Assembly (NCBI GenBank): GCA_041567315.1
Contig: JBFGCA010000002.1
Span: 1 to 64,000 of the forward strand
From: JBFGCA01 sp041567315
GTDB taxonomy: Bacteria > Acidobacteriota > Thermoanaerobaculia > Multivoradales > JAHEKO01
Reading direction: 5' to 3'
Length of the DNA: 64,000 bases
Shown: piece by piece, positions 30,742-38,063 of the stretch
Position numbering within the stretch: the stretch's first letter is position 1
How the letters are laid out: each line of letters starts with the position of its first letter
The notes under the pieces: model-generated
Databases searched by the model: none
What the model saw: the letters and a program-made list of their open reading frames with translations, nothing else
Told to the model about the DNA's origin: nothing
Made by a program: the position numbers and the translations under genes

Positions 30742-32511
30742 TCATCGTCCGGTCAGCAGGCCGGTCACGAGGGCGGCTGAGAGGGCGGCGAGCATCCAAA
30801 CGAGGCGGGCGCGTGGCGAGAGCGGGCGGGGGGCGATGGGGCCGAGGCGGCGGGCAAGGCCGGCGGCGAGGAGGGCGAGGAGGACGAGGGCGGCGGCGCC
30901 GAGGGCGGCGAGCCACCAGGCGTCGGGGGTGGCGAGGGCGCGCTGGAGGAGGAAGGAGTTCCTGGGCTCGAAGGAGAGGTAGGCGCGGGGGGGCCAGTGC
31001 GCCCAGTCCCAGGCCGCGGCCTGGAGGTAGCGGGCGCGGCCGTAGGTCTCGAGCAGCCGCAGGTGGAACTCGGTGAAGGGGACGAGGGTGCCGCTAACGG
31101 CGAGCAGGGCCGAGGCGGCGACGAGCGCGCGGCCGCCCCAGCGCCAGAGGGGCCGGGTGGGCGGCGTCTCGAAGAACGGGGCGCAGAGCAGGGCCAGGAG
31201 CGGCAGCGCCGGGACCAGGAAGCGCGGGCCCCAGCACCAGCCGCCGTGCCAGTCGCCCCAGCGGGCGTAGAGCAGGAGCAGGGCGGCCAGCGACCCCCAG
31301 GCGAGGAGGGTCGACGGCGGGTGCCGACGCCAGCCGGCGCGGGTGCAGGCGGCGGCCAGGAGCACGGTCGGGAAGTAGAGCAGCAGACCGCGGCCGGGGC
31401 TCGCCAGCAGACCGGCCAGGCCCTCGGTGAGCGGGCTGAACCAGCGGTCCATCTCGGCCTCGTAGCCGGTCCGCCAGGGACGGCCGAAGCGCGCCCAGTT
31501 GGACCAGCCGACCACCGCCAGCATGGCGAGCACCCCGGCGGCGAAGGCCAGGATCGGCGGCAGCCCACGGCGCCCCGGCCACCGGCGGGCGACCGACCAC
31601 AGGAGCACCGCGCCGCCGACCGGCAACAGGACGCCGTGCGCGATCTTGGCCAGGACCGCGAGCCCCAGGGCGAGACCGGCCAGGAAGGCCGCCCACCGTG
31701 CAGGGCGGGAGACCGCACCCGGCGGGACATCCCCGGGCTGCGGCGCTACGGACTGCGGCGCGCCGGGCTGGGACGCGACCGGCTGGGTCCGGGCGGAGAC
31801 GGCCTCGGCAGCGGCCTTCTCGCCGGCCGGCGTCCCAGCTGGCGTGTCGGTAGACGGCCTGTCGGTCGACGGGGGCCGCCCGGTGGGGTCCGAATGCGGC
31901 GGAGTCGCCACCGCCCGCGCGGCGGCGAGCGCGAAGCCGACCAGCGCCAGGGCGGCCAGGGGCTCGGCGAAAAAGGTGCGGCCGTAGACCAGGAGCGGCG
32001 AGCCAAGCGTCGCCAGCAGCGCCACCGCGGCGGCGGTGCGGCGGCGGTACCCGAGCTCGAGCGCCAGCAGGAAGAGCAGCGCGCCGGTGGCCGCCACCAC
32101 TACCGAGTTGGTCAGCGAGAGCGCGAAGAAGCCCCAGGCGTCGGCAGGCCGGTGCGGGTCGTACCACAGGAACTCCATGCCTTCGAAGACGGCCGTCGAG
32201 CGGGCCGGCGCCAGCGCCGCCAGCGCGCGGCCCAGCCACCAGAAGGGCACGCCGGCCAGCGACTGGCCGACGCCGTATTTGGCGTAGAGCCGGCCGTCGG
32301 GGCCGGGGAAGACGAAGCCCGGCGGCAGCCGCGGCTCGTCGACCCAGAGGCCGCCGTGCTCGGCCAGGGTCTGGGTCACCCGGCCCATCACCACCCCGTC
32401 GGGGCTGTGGACGAAGCCGCTGCCGGCGAGCGCCAGCGCCAGGGCGATGAGGGCGAAGAGCCAGACGGCGGGGCGGCCGCGCGCGGCGAGCGGTGGTCCG
32501 GAGGCGCTCAC
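30742..32511 (-). CDS. Polytopic membrane protein, GT-C glycosyltransferase-like
   Basis: A 589-aa protein with about ten or more membrane helices. The first extracytoplasmic loop has acidic residues in GFVHSPDGVVMGRVTQTLAE, followed by YAKYGVGQSLAGVPFWWLGR, a layout seen in GT-C (PMT/ArnT-like) transferases and their hypothetical relatives. A 70-residue insert rich in Pro, Thr, Ser and Gln (HSDPTGRPPSTDRPSTDTPA ...) separates two helices at about residues 200-270. The C-terminal part WGDWHGGWCWGPRFLVPALP is typical of these hypothetical membrane proteins. GTG 32511 overlaps the stop of the next gene as GTGA. The donor and acceptor are unknown. Confidence 0.65.
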   Translation of the reverse strand: MSASGPPLAARGRPAVWLFALIALALALAGSGFVHSPDGVVMGRVTQTLAEHGGLWVDEPRLPPGFVFPGPDGRLYAKYGVGQSLAGVPFWWLGRALAALAPARSTAVFEGMEFLWYDPHRPADAWGFFALSLTNSVVVAATGALLFLLALELGYRRRTAAAVALLATLGSPLLVYGRTFFAEPLAALALVGFALAAARAVATPPHSDPTGRPPSTDRPSTDTPAGTPAGEKAAAEAVSARTQPVASQPGAPQSVAPQPGDVPPGAVSRPARWAAFLAGLALGLAVLAKIAHGVLLPVGGAVLLWSVARRWPGRRGLPPILAFAAGVLAMLAVVGWSNWARFGRPWRTGYEAEMDRWFSPLTEGLAGLLASPGRGLLLYFPTVLLAAACTRAGWRRHPPSTLLAWGSLAALLLLYARWGDWHGGWCWGPRFLVPALPLLALLCAPFFETPPTRPLWRWGGRALVAASALLAVSGTLVPFTEFHLRLLETYGRARYLQAAAWDWAHWPPRAYLSFEPRNSFLLQRALATPDAWWLAALGAAALVLLALLAAGLARRLGPIAPRPLSPRARLVWMLAALSAALVTGLLTGR

Positions 32512-34253
32512 CGCGGTAACGGTGGTCGCGGGACCTCGCCGCCCGGTCCCCCAGCTCCAGCCGTGCTGCCCCCGTCGCTGCCCGGCGCCGCCTCCGGGTC
32601 GGCCTCAGGGCCGGCCCCCATGCCGGCCTCCGGGTCCGCTGCTGGACCGGCCCCCGGGCCGGCCTCCGCCTCGACCCGGGCCAGCGGATGGCGGGTCCAG
32701 GGCGTGGCGAAGAGCACCAGCTCGTCGGCGCCCATGGTGACGTTGCGCGGGATCCGGAGCCCGTAGATTGGCCGGAAGCCGGTTCCCGGGCCGGTCAGCT
32801 CCGGGAACCACTCCGGGAAGATCACCAGGTAGTCGGGACGGCGTTCTTCGAGGAAACGGCGGACCCCGTCCTGCCAGGGGGCGCCGGCGGCGCGGGCGGC
32901 CCGGATGTAGCGCGGCACCTGCGGATCAACGATGCCGGCCAGGTCGAGCAGCCGGTTGGGCAGCAGGTACTGCAGGGCGCCGATGTCGTTGACCGCCAGG
33001 ACCGCCTCCGGCGCCAGCCGCGGCGCCAGCCAGCGGGCCATGGCGACGTCGCTGTCGCGGACGTTGGCGACATTCTGAACATACCGCCCGGAGCCCTGCG
33101 CGAGGTGGACTATTGTCGGCAGCAGCACCAGGACGGCGGCGGCCGGCCGCCAGGCGAGCCGGCGGCGGCCGAGCCGCAGCCACGGCCCCACCGACTCCAC
33201 CGCCCGCCCCGTCCCCAGCACGCCGAGCACCGCCACCACCGGCAGCAGGGGGAAGAAGTAGCGGCCGAAGTTGCCGGCCAGCAGGGCGCCGCCGGGTGGG
33301 TTGATCAACCCGTAGGCCAGCGGCAGGGCGGCCAGCCACAGCGCCGGCAGCAGCCCGGCGTCGCGGCGCCCGCCGAGGCGCTCGACGAGGGTGAGCGCCC
33401 CGGCGCCGGCCAGCAGCAGGGCCACCGGCTGCGGCCGGAAGAGGATCCCCAGCACCGCGTAGAGGTAGCGGCCCTCGGGCAGCCAGCGGTGCACCCCCGA
33501 GGCCTTGGCCGCGAAGGTGGTCGGCAGCACCGAGCCGCTCACCGCCAGATGGAAGAGCGCCACCGGCAGCAGGACCACCGCCGCGCCCAGCAGCCCGGCG
33601 GCGAGCGCCCGGTCGGCCCGCAACCGCAGCGCCAGCCCGCCGGCGGGATGGCGCTCGAAGCGGAGTACCCGATCGGCCACCGCCAGCGCCAGCAGCAGCG
33701 CCCCTTCGGGGCGAGCCAGGGTGGCCAGGGCCAGCACCGGCAGCGCCAGCGGCGCCCGCCCCGGCCGGCGCCGCTCGCGCGCGTGGAGCCGCATCCCGAC
33801 CAGGGTGAGGAGCACGAACAGCGGGATCTCGAGCCCCGACAGCGCGCCCCAGACCAGCCAGCCGGTGGCCAGGGTCAGCCAGCCGGCGAGCCGGGCGAGG
33901 CCGCGCCCCGCCCCCAGCTCGGCGGCCAGGGCGCTGGCGGCGAGGCCGCCCCCGAGGTAGGCGACGGCGCCCAGCACCTTGACCCAGCCCACCGGGTTCC
34001 CCGGCAAAAGGAAGGCCAGAGCCAGCAGCGCGCTCCACAGCGGCGCCGTCGAGCCGGCTACCGGCTCGCCCCCCGGGGTGTAGGCGAGACCGCGGCCCGC
34101 CGCCAGGTTGCGCGCGAACTGGAGGTGGATCCAGCCGTCGTCCAAAGGGAAACCCGGGCCCTCGCCGAGGGCTCGCAGCTCGGCCGCCGTGTAGGCGGCG
34201 CAGGCGAGGACGCCGAACAGCAGCAGCACGAGCCGGGCCCGGCCCGGCGTCAT
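32508..34253 (-). CDS. Polytopic membrane protein, GT-C glycosyltransferase-like
   Basis: A 581-aa protein with about ten membrane helices. After the first helix it has FPLDDGWIHLQFARNLAAGR, an acidic loop motif of GT-C enzymes (ArnT/PMT-like) that use polyprenyl-phosphate sugars. The C-terminal third is soluble (VRDSDVAMARWLAPRLAPEA, VNDIGALQYLLPNRLLDLAG, PDYLVIFPEWFPEL) and ends in a Gly/Ala/Pro/Glu-rich repeat tail (AGPGAGPAADPEAGMGAGPE). ATG 34253 starts just before the first helix; an ATG at 34328 is open but adds an unlikely leader. It is co-transcribed with the next GT-C-like gene by a GTGA overlap. Confidence 0.7.
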   Translation of the reverse strand: MTPGRARLVLLLFGVLACAAYTAAELRALGEGPGFPLDDGWIHLQFARNLAAGRGLAYTPGGEPVAGSTAPLWSALLALAFLLPGNPVGWVKVLGAVAYLGGGLAASALAAELGAGRGLARLAGWLTLATGWLVWGALSGLEIPLFVLLTLVGMRLHARERRRPGRAPLALPVLALATLARPEGALLLALAVADRVLRFERHPAGGLALRLRADRALAAGLLGAAVVLLPVALFHLAVSGSVLPTTFAAKASGVHRWLPEGRYLYAVLGILFRPQPVALLLAGAGALTLVERLGGRRDAGLLPALWLAALPLAYGLINPPGGALLAGNFGRYFFPLLPVVAVLGVLGTGRAVESVGPWLRLGRRRLAWRPAAAVLVLLPTIVHLAQGSGRYVQNVANVRDSDVAMARWLAPRLAPEAVLAVNDIGALQYLLPNRLLDLAGIVDPQVPRYIRAARAAGAPWQDGVRRFLEERRPDYLVIFPEWFPELTGPGTGFRPIYGLRIPRNVTMGADELVLFATPWTRHPLARVEAEAGPGAGPAADPEAGMGAGPEADPEAAPGSDGGSTAGAGGPGGEVPRPPLPR

Positions 34254-34354
34254 TCTCCAGCCGCTCCGGCGGCGGCAGTGGCCATGGGCAGCACCGCCGC
34301 CAGGTTTCCACAGGTCCGGGAGCGCCACAAGGCCGCTGCTAACATCCCGCGCCC

Positions 34355-35806
34355 ATGAAATCGCGGGGGACGAATCCGCCGGCCGAGAAGACGCCGCACG
34401 CGGCGGCCGCCCGCCGGCGGCGGGCTCGGCTCGGCCTCTACGGCGCCCTGGCGGCGGTGGTGCTCGGTCTGGCGCTCGCCGCCCGCTATCTCGACCGGCC
34501 CGAGGAGCCCCAGGAGGACCAGACCTGGTCGGACGTCGACTACGCGGCCCTGCCCGAGGTCCAGCTCCTCCAGCGCTACCTGCGCATCGACACCAGCCCG
34601 ACCACGGGCAGCGAGCTGGAGGGCGCCCGTTTCCTGGCCGGAGTGCTCGAGGAGGCCGGCATTCCGGCCCACGTCGAGCGTCTCGGAGACCGGCAGGCCA
34701 ACCTGTGGGCGGTGCTCGAAGGCGAGCTCCCGGAGGCGGTGGTCCTCCACCACCACATCGACGTCTACCCGATCGACGACCCGGAGGCCTGGGACTTTCC
34801 GCCGTTCGGCGGGCAGATCGACCTCGCCTGGCTCTACGGCCGGGGCGCCTTCGACATGAAGAGCGTCGCCATCGCCCAGCTCCAGGCGCTCCTCGAGCTC
34901 AAGCGCAGCGGCCAGCGGCCCCGGCGCTCGGTGATCTACCTGGCCACCGGCTCCGAGGAGGTCGGCAGCGAGCTGGGCACCCGCTGGATTCTTCGGCACC
35001 ACCCCGAGCTGGTCGAGCGCTTCTGGGCGGTCCTCACCGAGGGCGGCATCGTCGAGCCGGTCAACCAGCGCGAGATCAAGTACTGGGGGATCGAATACAG
35101 CCAGAAACGCTTCGCCGTCGGCCACGCCTGCGCCACCGACCGCCAGCGGCTCGAGGAGCTGCGCGAGGACCTGATGGAGTGGGAGGCGACCGCCGCCCGG
35201 CGCCGGCTGACCCCCGAGGTGGACCGCTTCCTGACCGCCTACGCCGAGTCGCGCCGCGACGTGGACATCCGCGAGGTCCTCGCCGAGACCCGGCGCGCCC
35301 TCGACCACACGGCCGATTTCGAGGCGCTGCCCGGCTACCTGAAGTCGATGTTCCGCGACGAGCTGGTGGCCTACCCGGTCGAGGAGGACCGCGACGGCGG
35401 CTTCCGGATGCGGCTGGTCTTCCATCTGTTGCCGGGGAGCGATTTCGCCGACGTCCGTCCGCGGCTGCTACCGCCCTGGCTGACCCACGGCGTCGCGGTC
35501 CGGCTCGAGGAGCCGCTGGGCAGCCCGGCGGCCAGTCCGGTGGACCACCCGGCCTACCGGGCCCAGGAGGAGCTGCTGCGCGAGGCCTATCCGGAGGCCA
35601 GGGTGGGGCCCTACTTCCTGGCCTGGGTGGCCACCGACTCGCGCTTCTTTCGCGAGGCCGGGATCCCCTCCTACGGCTTCTCCCCGTTCCTCATCTTCAA
35701 CACCGACACCTTCCGGGTGGACACCATCAACGAACGCATCGGGCTGCCCGGATACGTCGGTGGCGTCGAGCTGTACGGCCGGCTGCTGAGGCGTCTCGCC
35801 GGCTGA
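34355..35806 (+). CDS. Membrane-anchored M20-family peptidase-like protein (altered metal ligand and lid)
   Basis: A 483-aa protein with an N-terminal signal anchor (RLGLYGALAAVVLGLALAAR). M20 metal-site motifs can be followed: HHHIDVYP near residue 132, GRGAFDMKS near 162, SEEVG near 199, LTEGG near 230 and TDSRFFREAGIPSYGFSP near the end. Two features are unusual. The lid-domain motif GGHGS, present in the paralog at 36687, is absent (the segment reads SQKRFAVGHACATDRQRLEE). The final His of HGPDER is replaced by Asp (VDTINER). The enzyme may therefore be inactive, or have shifted chemistry or oligomeric state. It lies immediately upstream of the major pilin and is separated from it by a terminator. 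Confidence 0.8.
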   Translation: MKSRGTNPPAEKTPHAAAARRRRARLGLYGALAAVVLGLALAARYLDRPEEPQEDQTWSDVDYAALPEVQLLQRYLRIDTSPTTGSELEGARFLAGVLEEAGIPAHVERLGDRQANLWAVLEGELPEAVVLHHHIDVYPIDDPEAWDFPPFGGQIDLAWLYGRGAFDMKSVAIAQLQALLELKRSGQRPRRSVIYLATGSEEVGSELGTRWILRHHPELVERFWAVLTEGGIVEPVNQREIKYWGIEYSQKRFAVGHACATDRQRLEELREDLMEWEATAARRRLTPEVDRFLTAYAESRRDVDIREVLAETRRALDHTADFEALPGYLKSMFRDELVAYPVEEDRDGGFRMRLVFHLLPGSDFADVRPRLLPPWLTHGVAVRLEEPLGSPAASPVDHPAYRAQEELLREAYPEARVGPYFLAWVATDSRFFREAGIPSYGFSPFLIFNTDTFRVDTINERIGLPGYVGGVELYGRLLRRLAG

Positions 35807-35827
35807 CCCCGGCCGGCCGGCAGCCCG

Positions 35828-35862
35828 CTGACACTGCCCGGCAGGGGGGCCTGTCAGTTTTT
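35828..35862 (+). terminator. Rho-independent terminator after the first M20 gene
   Basis: ctgaca (35828-35833) pairs with tgtcag (35852-35857), with additional gccc/gggc pairing inside, followed directly by TTTTT (35858-35862). It lies 21 bp past the M20 stop and insulates the pilin promoter. Confidence 0.75.
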
Positions 35863-35916
35863 GTCGCGGGCGGCGCCCGAGGGCCGCTGCCACAAGGGTT
35901 CCGGCGGCACCGGAGC

Positions 35917-35932
35917 TGGCACGTAACCTGCT
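35917..35932 (+). promoter_or_regulatory. Sigma-54 (-24/-12) promoter of the major pilin gene
   Basis: TGGCACGTAACCTGCT matches the RpoN consensus TGGCACG-N4-TTGCW at all but one position, with the invariant GG and GC exactly 10 bp apart. Expected transcription start is about 35943, leaving a leader of about 84 nt before the pilin ATG. Pilin genes driven by RpoN and PilR are known in Pseudomonas and Myxococcus; homologs of PilS and PilR are encoded in this window. Confidence 0.8.
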
Positions 35933-36026
35933 GCTCTGACCGGCTGCCAGGAGCACGAACGATTCTTGGACCACGGGATTGCCAGGAAAACAGTCACACC
36001 AACCAACGCGAGGAGGTAGCACAGTA

Positions 36027-36569
36027 ATGATGAAGCTCAACAGACGCCGGGGTCAGCGGGGTTTCACCCTGATCGAGCTGCTGATCGTGGTGGCGATCAT
36101 CGGAATCATCGCCGCCATTCTGATCCCCAACCTTCTGGATGCCCTCCAGAAGGCCAAGCAGAAGCGGACCGTCGGCGACGAGCGCAACGTCGGCTCGGCC
36201 TGGTTCTCGTGGCTCACCGACCAGATCGGAGCGGCCGCCGCCGGCACCACCAACACCTACGACTTCAGCGCCCTGACCGCCATCGCCGCCGGTGACCTGC
36301 TGACCACGTTGTACCGAGACGAAGAGATGTTCTACATCCAGGAGATCCCGGTCAACGACGGCTGGGGCAACGGCTACGAGTACGCCTGGTCGGGCAACGT
36401 GCTGACGGCGCAGGTCATGGGCATCCGCAGCGCCGGTCGGAGCACCGACGGCAGCTTCGCGGGCAACTCCTACACCATGGGGCCGTTCATCGCCACCGAC
36501 TACGACCAGGACATCGTCTGGGCGGACGGCTTCTTCGTCACCTACCCGGCCGGCGTCAACGTCCAGTAG
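36027..36569 (+). CDS. Type IV major pilin-like protein
   Basis: A 180-aa prepilin. The leader (MMKLNRRRGQRG) is cleaved before FTLIELLIVVAIIGIIAAIL, an ideal prepilin peptidase site with Glu5. The mature globular domain is small and neutral, with repeated aromatic/Gly segments (VNDGWGNGYEYAWSGN, MGPFIATDYDQDIVWADGFF) resembling the GspG-like pilins of Acidobacteriota and deltaproteobacteria. AGGAGG lies ten bases before ATG 36027. It is monocistronic, with a sigma-54 promoter upstream and a strong terminator downstream, as expected of an abundant filament subunit. The two flanking genes are M20 peptidase paralogs. Confidence 0.9.
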   Translation: MMKLNRRRGQRGFTLIELLIVVAIIGIIAAILIPNLLDALQKAKQKRTVGDERNVGSAWFSWLTDQIGAAAAGTTNTYDFSALTAIAAGDLLTTLYRDEEMFYIQEIPVNDGWGNGYEYAWSGNVLTAQVMGIRSAGRSTDGSFAGNSYTMGPFIATDYDQDIVWADGFFVTYPAGVNVQ

Positions 36570-36592
36570 CGCCCGCCAAGGGCCCAACCGAG

Positions 36593-36631
36593 AGAGGCGC
36601 CGCCCGCCGCGGCGCCTCTTTCCCTTTTCTG
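36593..36631 (+). terminator. Rho-independent terminator of the pilin gene
   Basis: A perfect 10-bp stem (agaggcgccg 36593-36602, cggcgcctct 36610-36619) with a 7-nt loop is followed by TTCCCTTTTCT. It is 24 bp past the pilin stop. Confidence 0.9.
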
Positions 36632-36686
36632 GCCTTTTCTGGAGCCCCCCTCTCCGGACCGGCCGCCCGGATAGACTCGCCGCCCC

Positions 36687-38063
36687 GTGATTCCACGCCC
36701 CGCCGCCGGCCTGCTGCCCGCCGGCCTGCTACTGGTCTCGCTGCTGGCGGCGGCGCCGGCCGCGGCGAGCGGCGCCCTCGGACAGGAGGCCGCCTGGCTG
36801 CAGCGCTACCTGCGGCTCGACACCTCCAATCCACCGGGCGACGAGGCGCGGGCGGCGCGCTTCCTGGCCGAGCTGCTGCACCGCGAAGGGCTGACCACCC
36901 GGCGGGCGGTCTCGCCCGGCGGCCGCACCAGCCTGTGGGCGCGGCTCGAGTCCGGCCGGCCCGAGGCCGGCGCGCTGCTGCTCCAGCACCACATCGACGT
37001 GGTCCCGCCGGGGCCGGGGTGGAGCACCGATCCCTTTGCCGGCGAGGTGCGGGACGGCGTGCTCTGGGGTCGTGGCGCGATCGACGCCAAGAGCCTGGGA
37101 ATCGCCCATCTGGCCGCCCTGGTCGAGCTGCGCCGGCGCCGGGTCCCGCTGGCCCGCGACGTCGTCTTCCTGGCGGTGGCCGACGAGGAGACCGGCGGCC
37201 GCGAGGGTACCGCCTGGCTGCTGGAGGCGCACCCCGAGCTGTTCGCGGGGGTCGCGGCGGTGCTCGGCGAGGGCGGTCTCAACCGCTCCTATCAGGGGCG
37301 CCTGGCCTGGTGGGGAATCGAGACCGCCCAGAAGCGCCCGCTGTGGCTGCGCGTCATCGCCGCCGGCCGCGGCGGCCACGGCTCGACCCTCAACCTCCAC
37401 GCCGCCCCTCACCGCCTGGTGCGCGGTCTGGGCCGGCTGGTCGACCGGCCGCTCGACTACCGCGTGACCCCCGAGGTGCGACGCTACATGGAGGCCGCCG
37501 CCCCCCACGAGACCGCCCACTTCCAGCGGCTGGTGGCGAACCTCGACGAGGTGGTCACCGGACCGGAGCCCGAGCGCCACCTGCTGCCGGGCATGCCCAA
37601 CTACTTCCTCGACACCATCCAGGTCAACGTGCTGGCGGCGGGCGAGAAGCTCAACGTGGTCCCCGAGGAGGCGGTCGCCGAGATCGACGTGCGGCTGCTT
37701 CCCGACACCGACCAGCAGGCCTTTCTGGAAGAGATCCGCCAACTGCTCGGCGACGAGGTGGAGGTGGAGGTGCTGCTCGACGCTCCGCCGGTGACCGCCT
37801 CGCCGCTCGACAACCCGATCTGGCGCTGTCTCGAGACCACCCTCGGCCCGCGCGCAGCAGTGGTCCCGGCCTTCATCCCGGGGATCACCGACGCCCGCTA
37901 CTTCCGGGGCCGCGGGCTGGCGGCCTACGGGTTCTCGCCCTTCGTCCTCGCCGCCGCCGAGCTCAAGGGCATCCACGGGCCCGACGAGCGCATCCCGCTG
38001 GCGGCGTTCGAGCAGGGCGTGGCGCTGATGAAGACGCTGGTGCGGGCATGCGCCGGCGGCTAG
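36687..38063 (+). CDS. Exported M20-family metallopeptidase
   Basis: A 458-aa exported peptidase or amidohydrolase of the M20/ArgE/CPG2 family, binding two zinc ions. The signal peptide is AGLLPAGLLLVSLLAAAPAAA. Metal and catalytic motifs: QHHIDVVP near residue 100, GRGAIDAKS near 130, DEETGG near 167 with the catalytic Glu, GEGG near 195 and the final HGPDER near 430. The lid/dimerisation domain holds GRGGHGS, whose His reaches the partner active site. The start is GTG 36687. It is a complete paralog of the protein at 34355-35806. Its 3' end overlaps the YfhO-like gene by 16 bp. The substrate is not predictable. Confidence 0.88.
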   Translation: MIPRPAAGLLPAGLLLVSLLAAAPAAASGALGQEAAWLQRYLRLDTSNPPGDEARAARFLAELLHREGLTTRRAVSPGGRTSLWARLESGRPEAGALLLQHHIDVVPPGPGWSTDPFAGEVRDGVLWGRGAIDAKSLGIAHLAALVELRRRRVPLARDVVFLAVADEETGGREGTAWLLEAHPELFAGVAAVLGEGGLNRSYQGRLAWWGIETAQKRPLWLRVIAAGRGGHGSTLNLHAAPHRLVRGLGRLVDRPLDYRVTPEVRRYMEAAAPHETAHFQRLVANLDEVVTGPEPERHLLPGMPNYFLDTIQVNVLAAGEKLNVVPEEAVAEIDVRLLPDTDQQAFLEEIRQLLGDEVEVEVLLDAPPVTASPLDNPIWRCLETTLGPRAAVVPAFIPGITDARYFRGRGLAAYGFSPFVLAAAELKGIHGPDERIPLAAFEQGVALMKTLVRACAGG

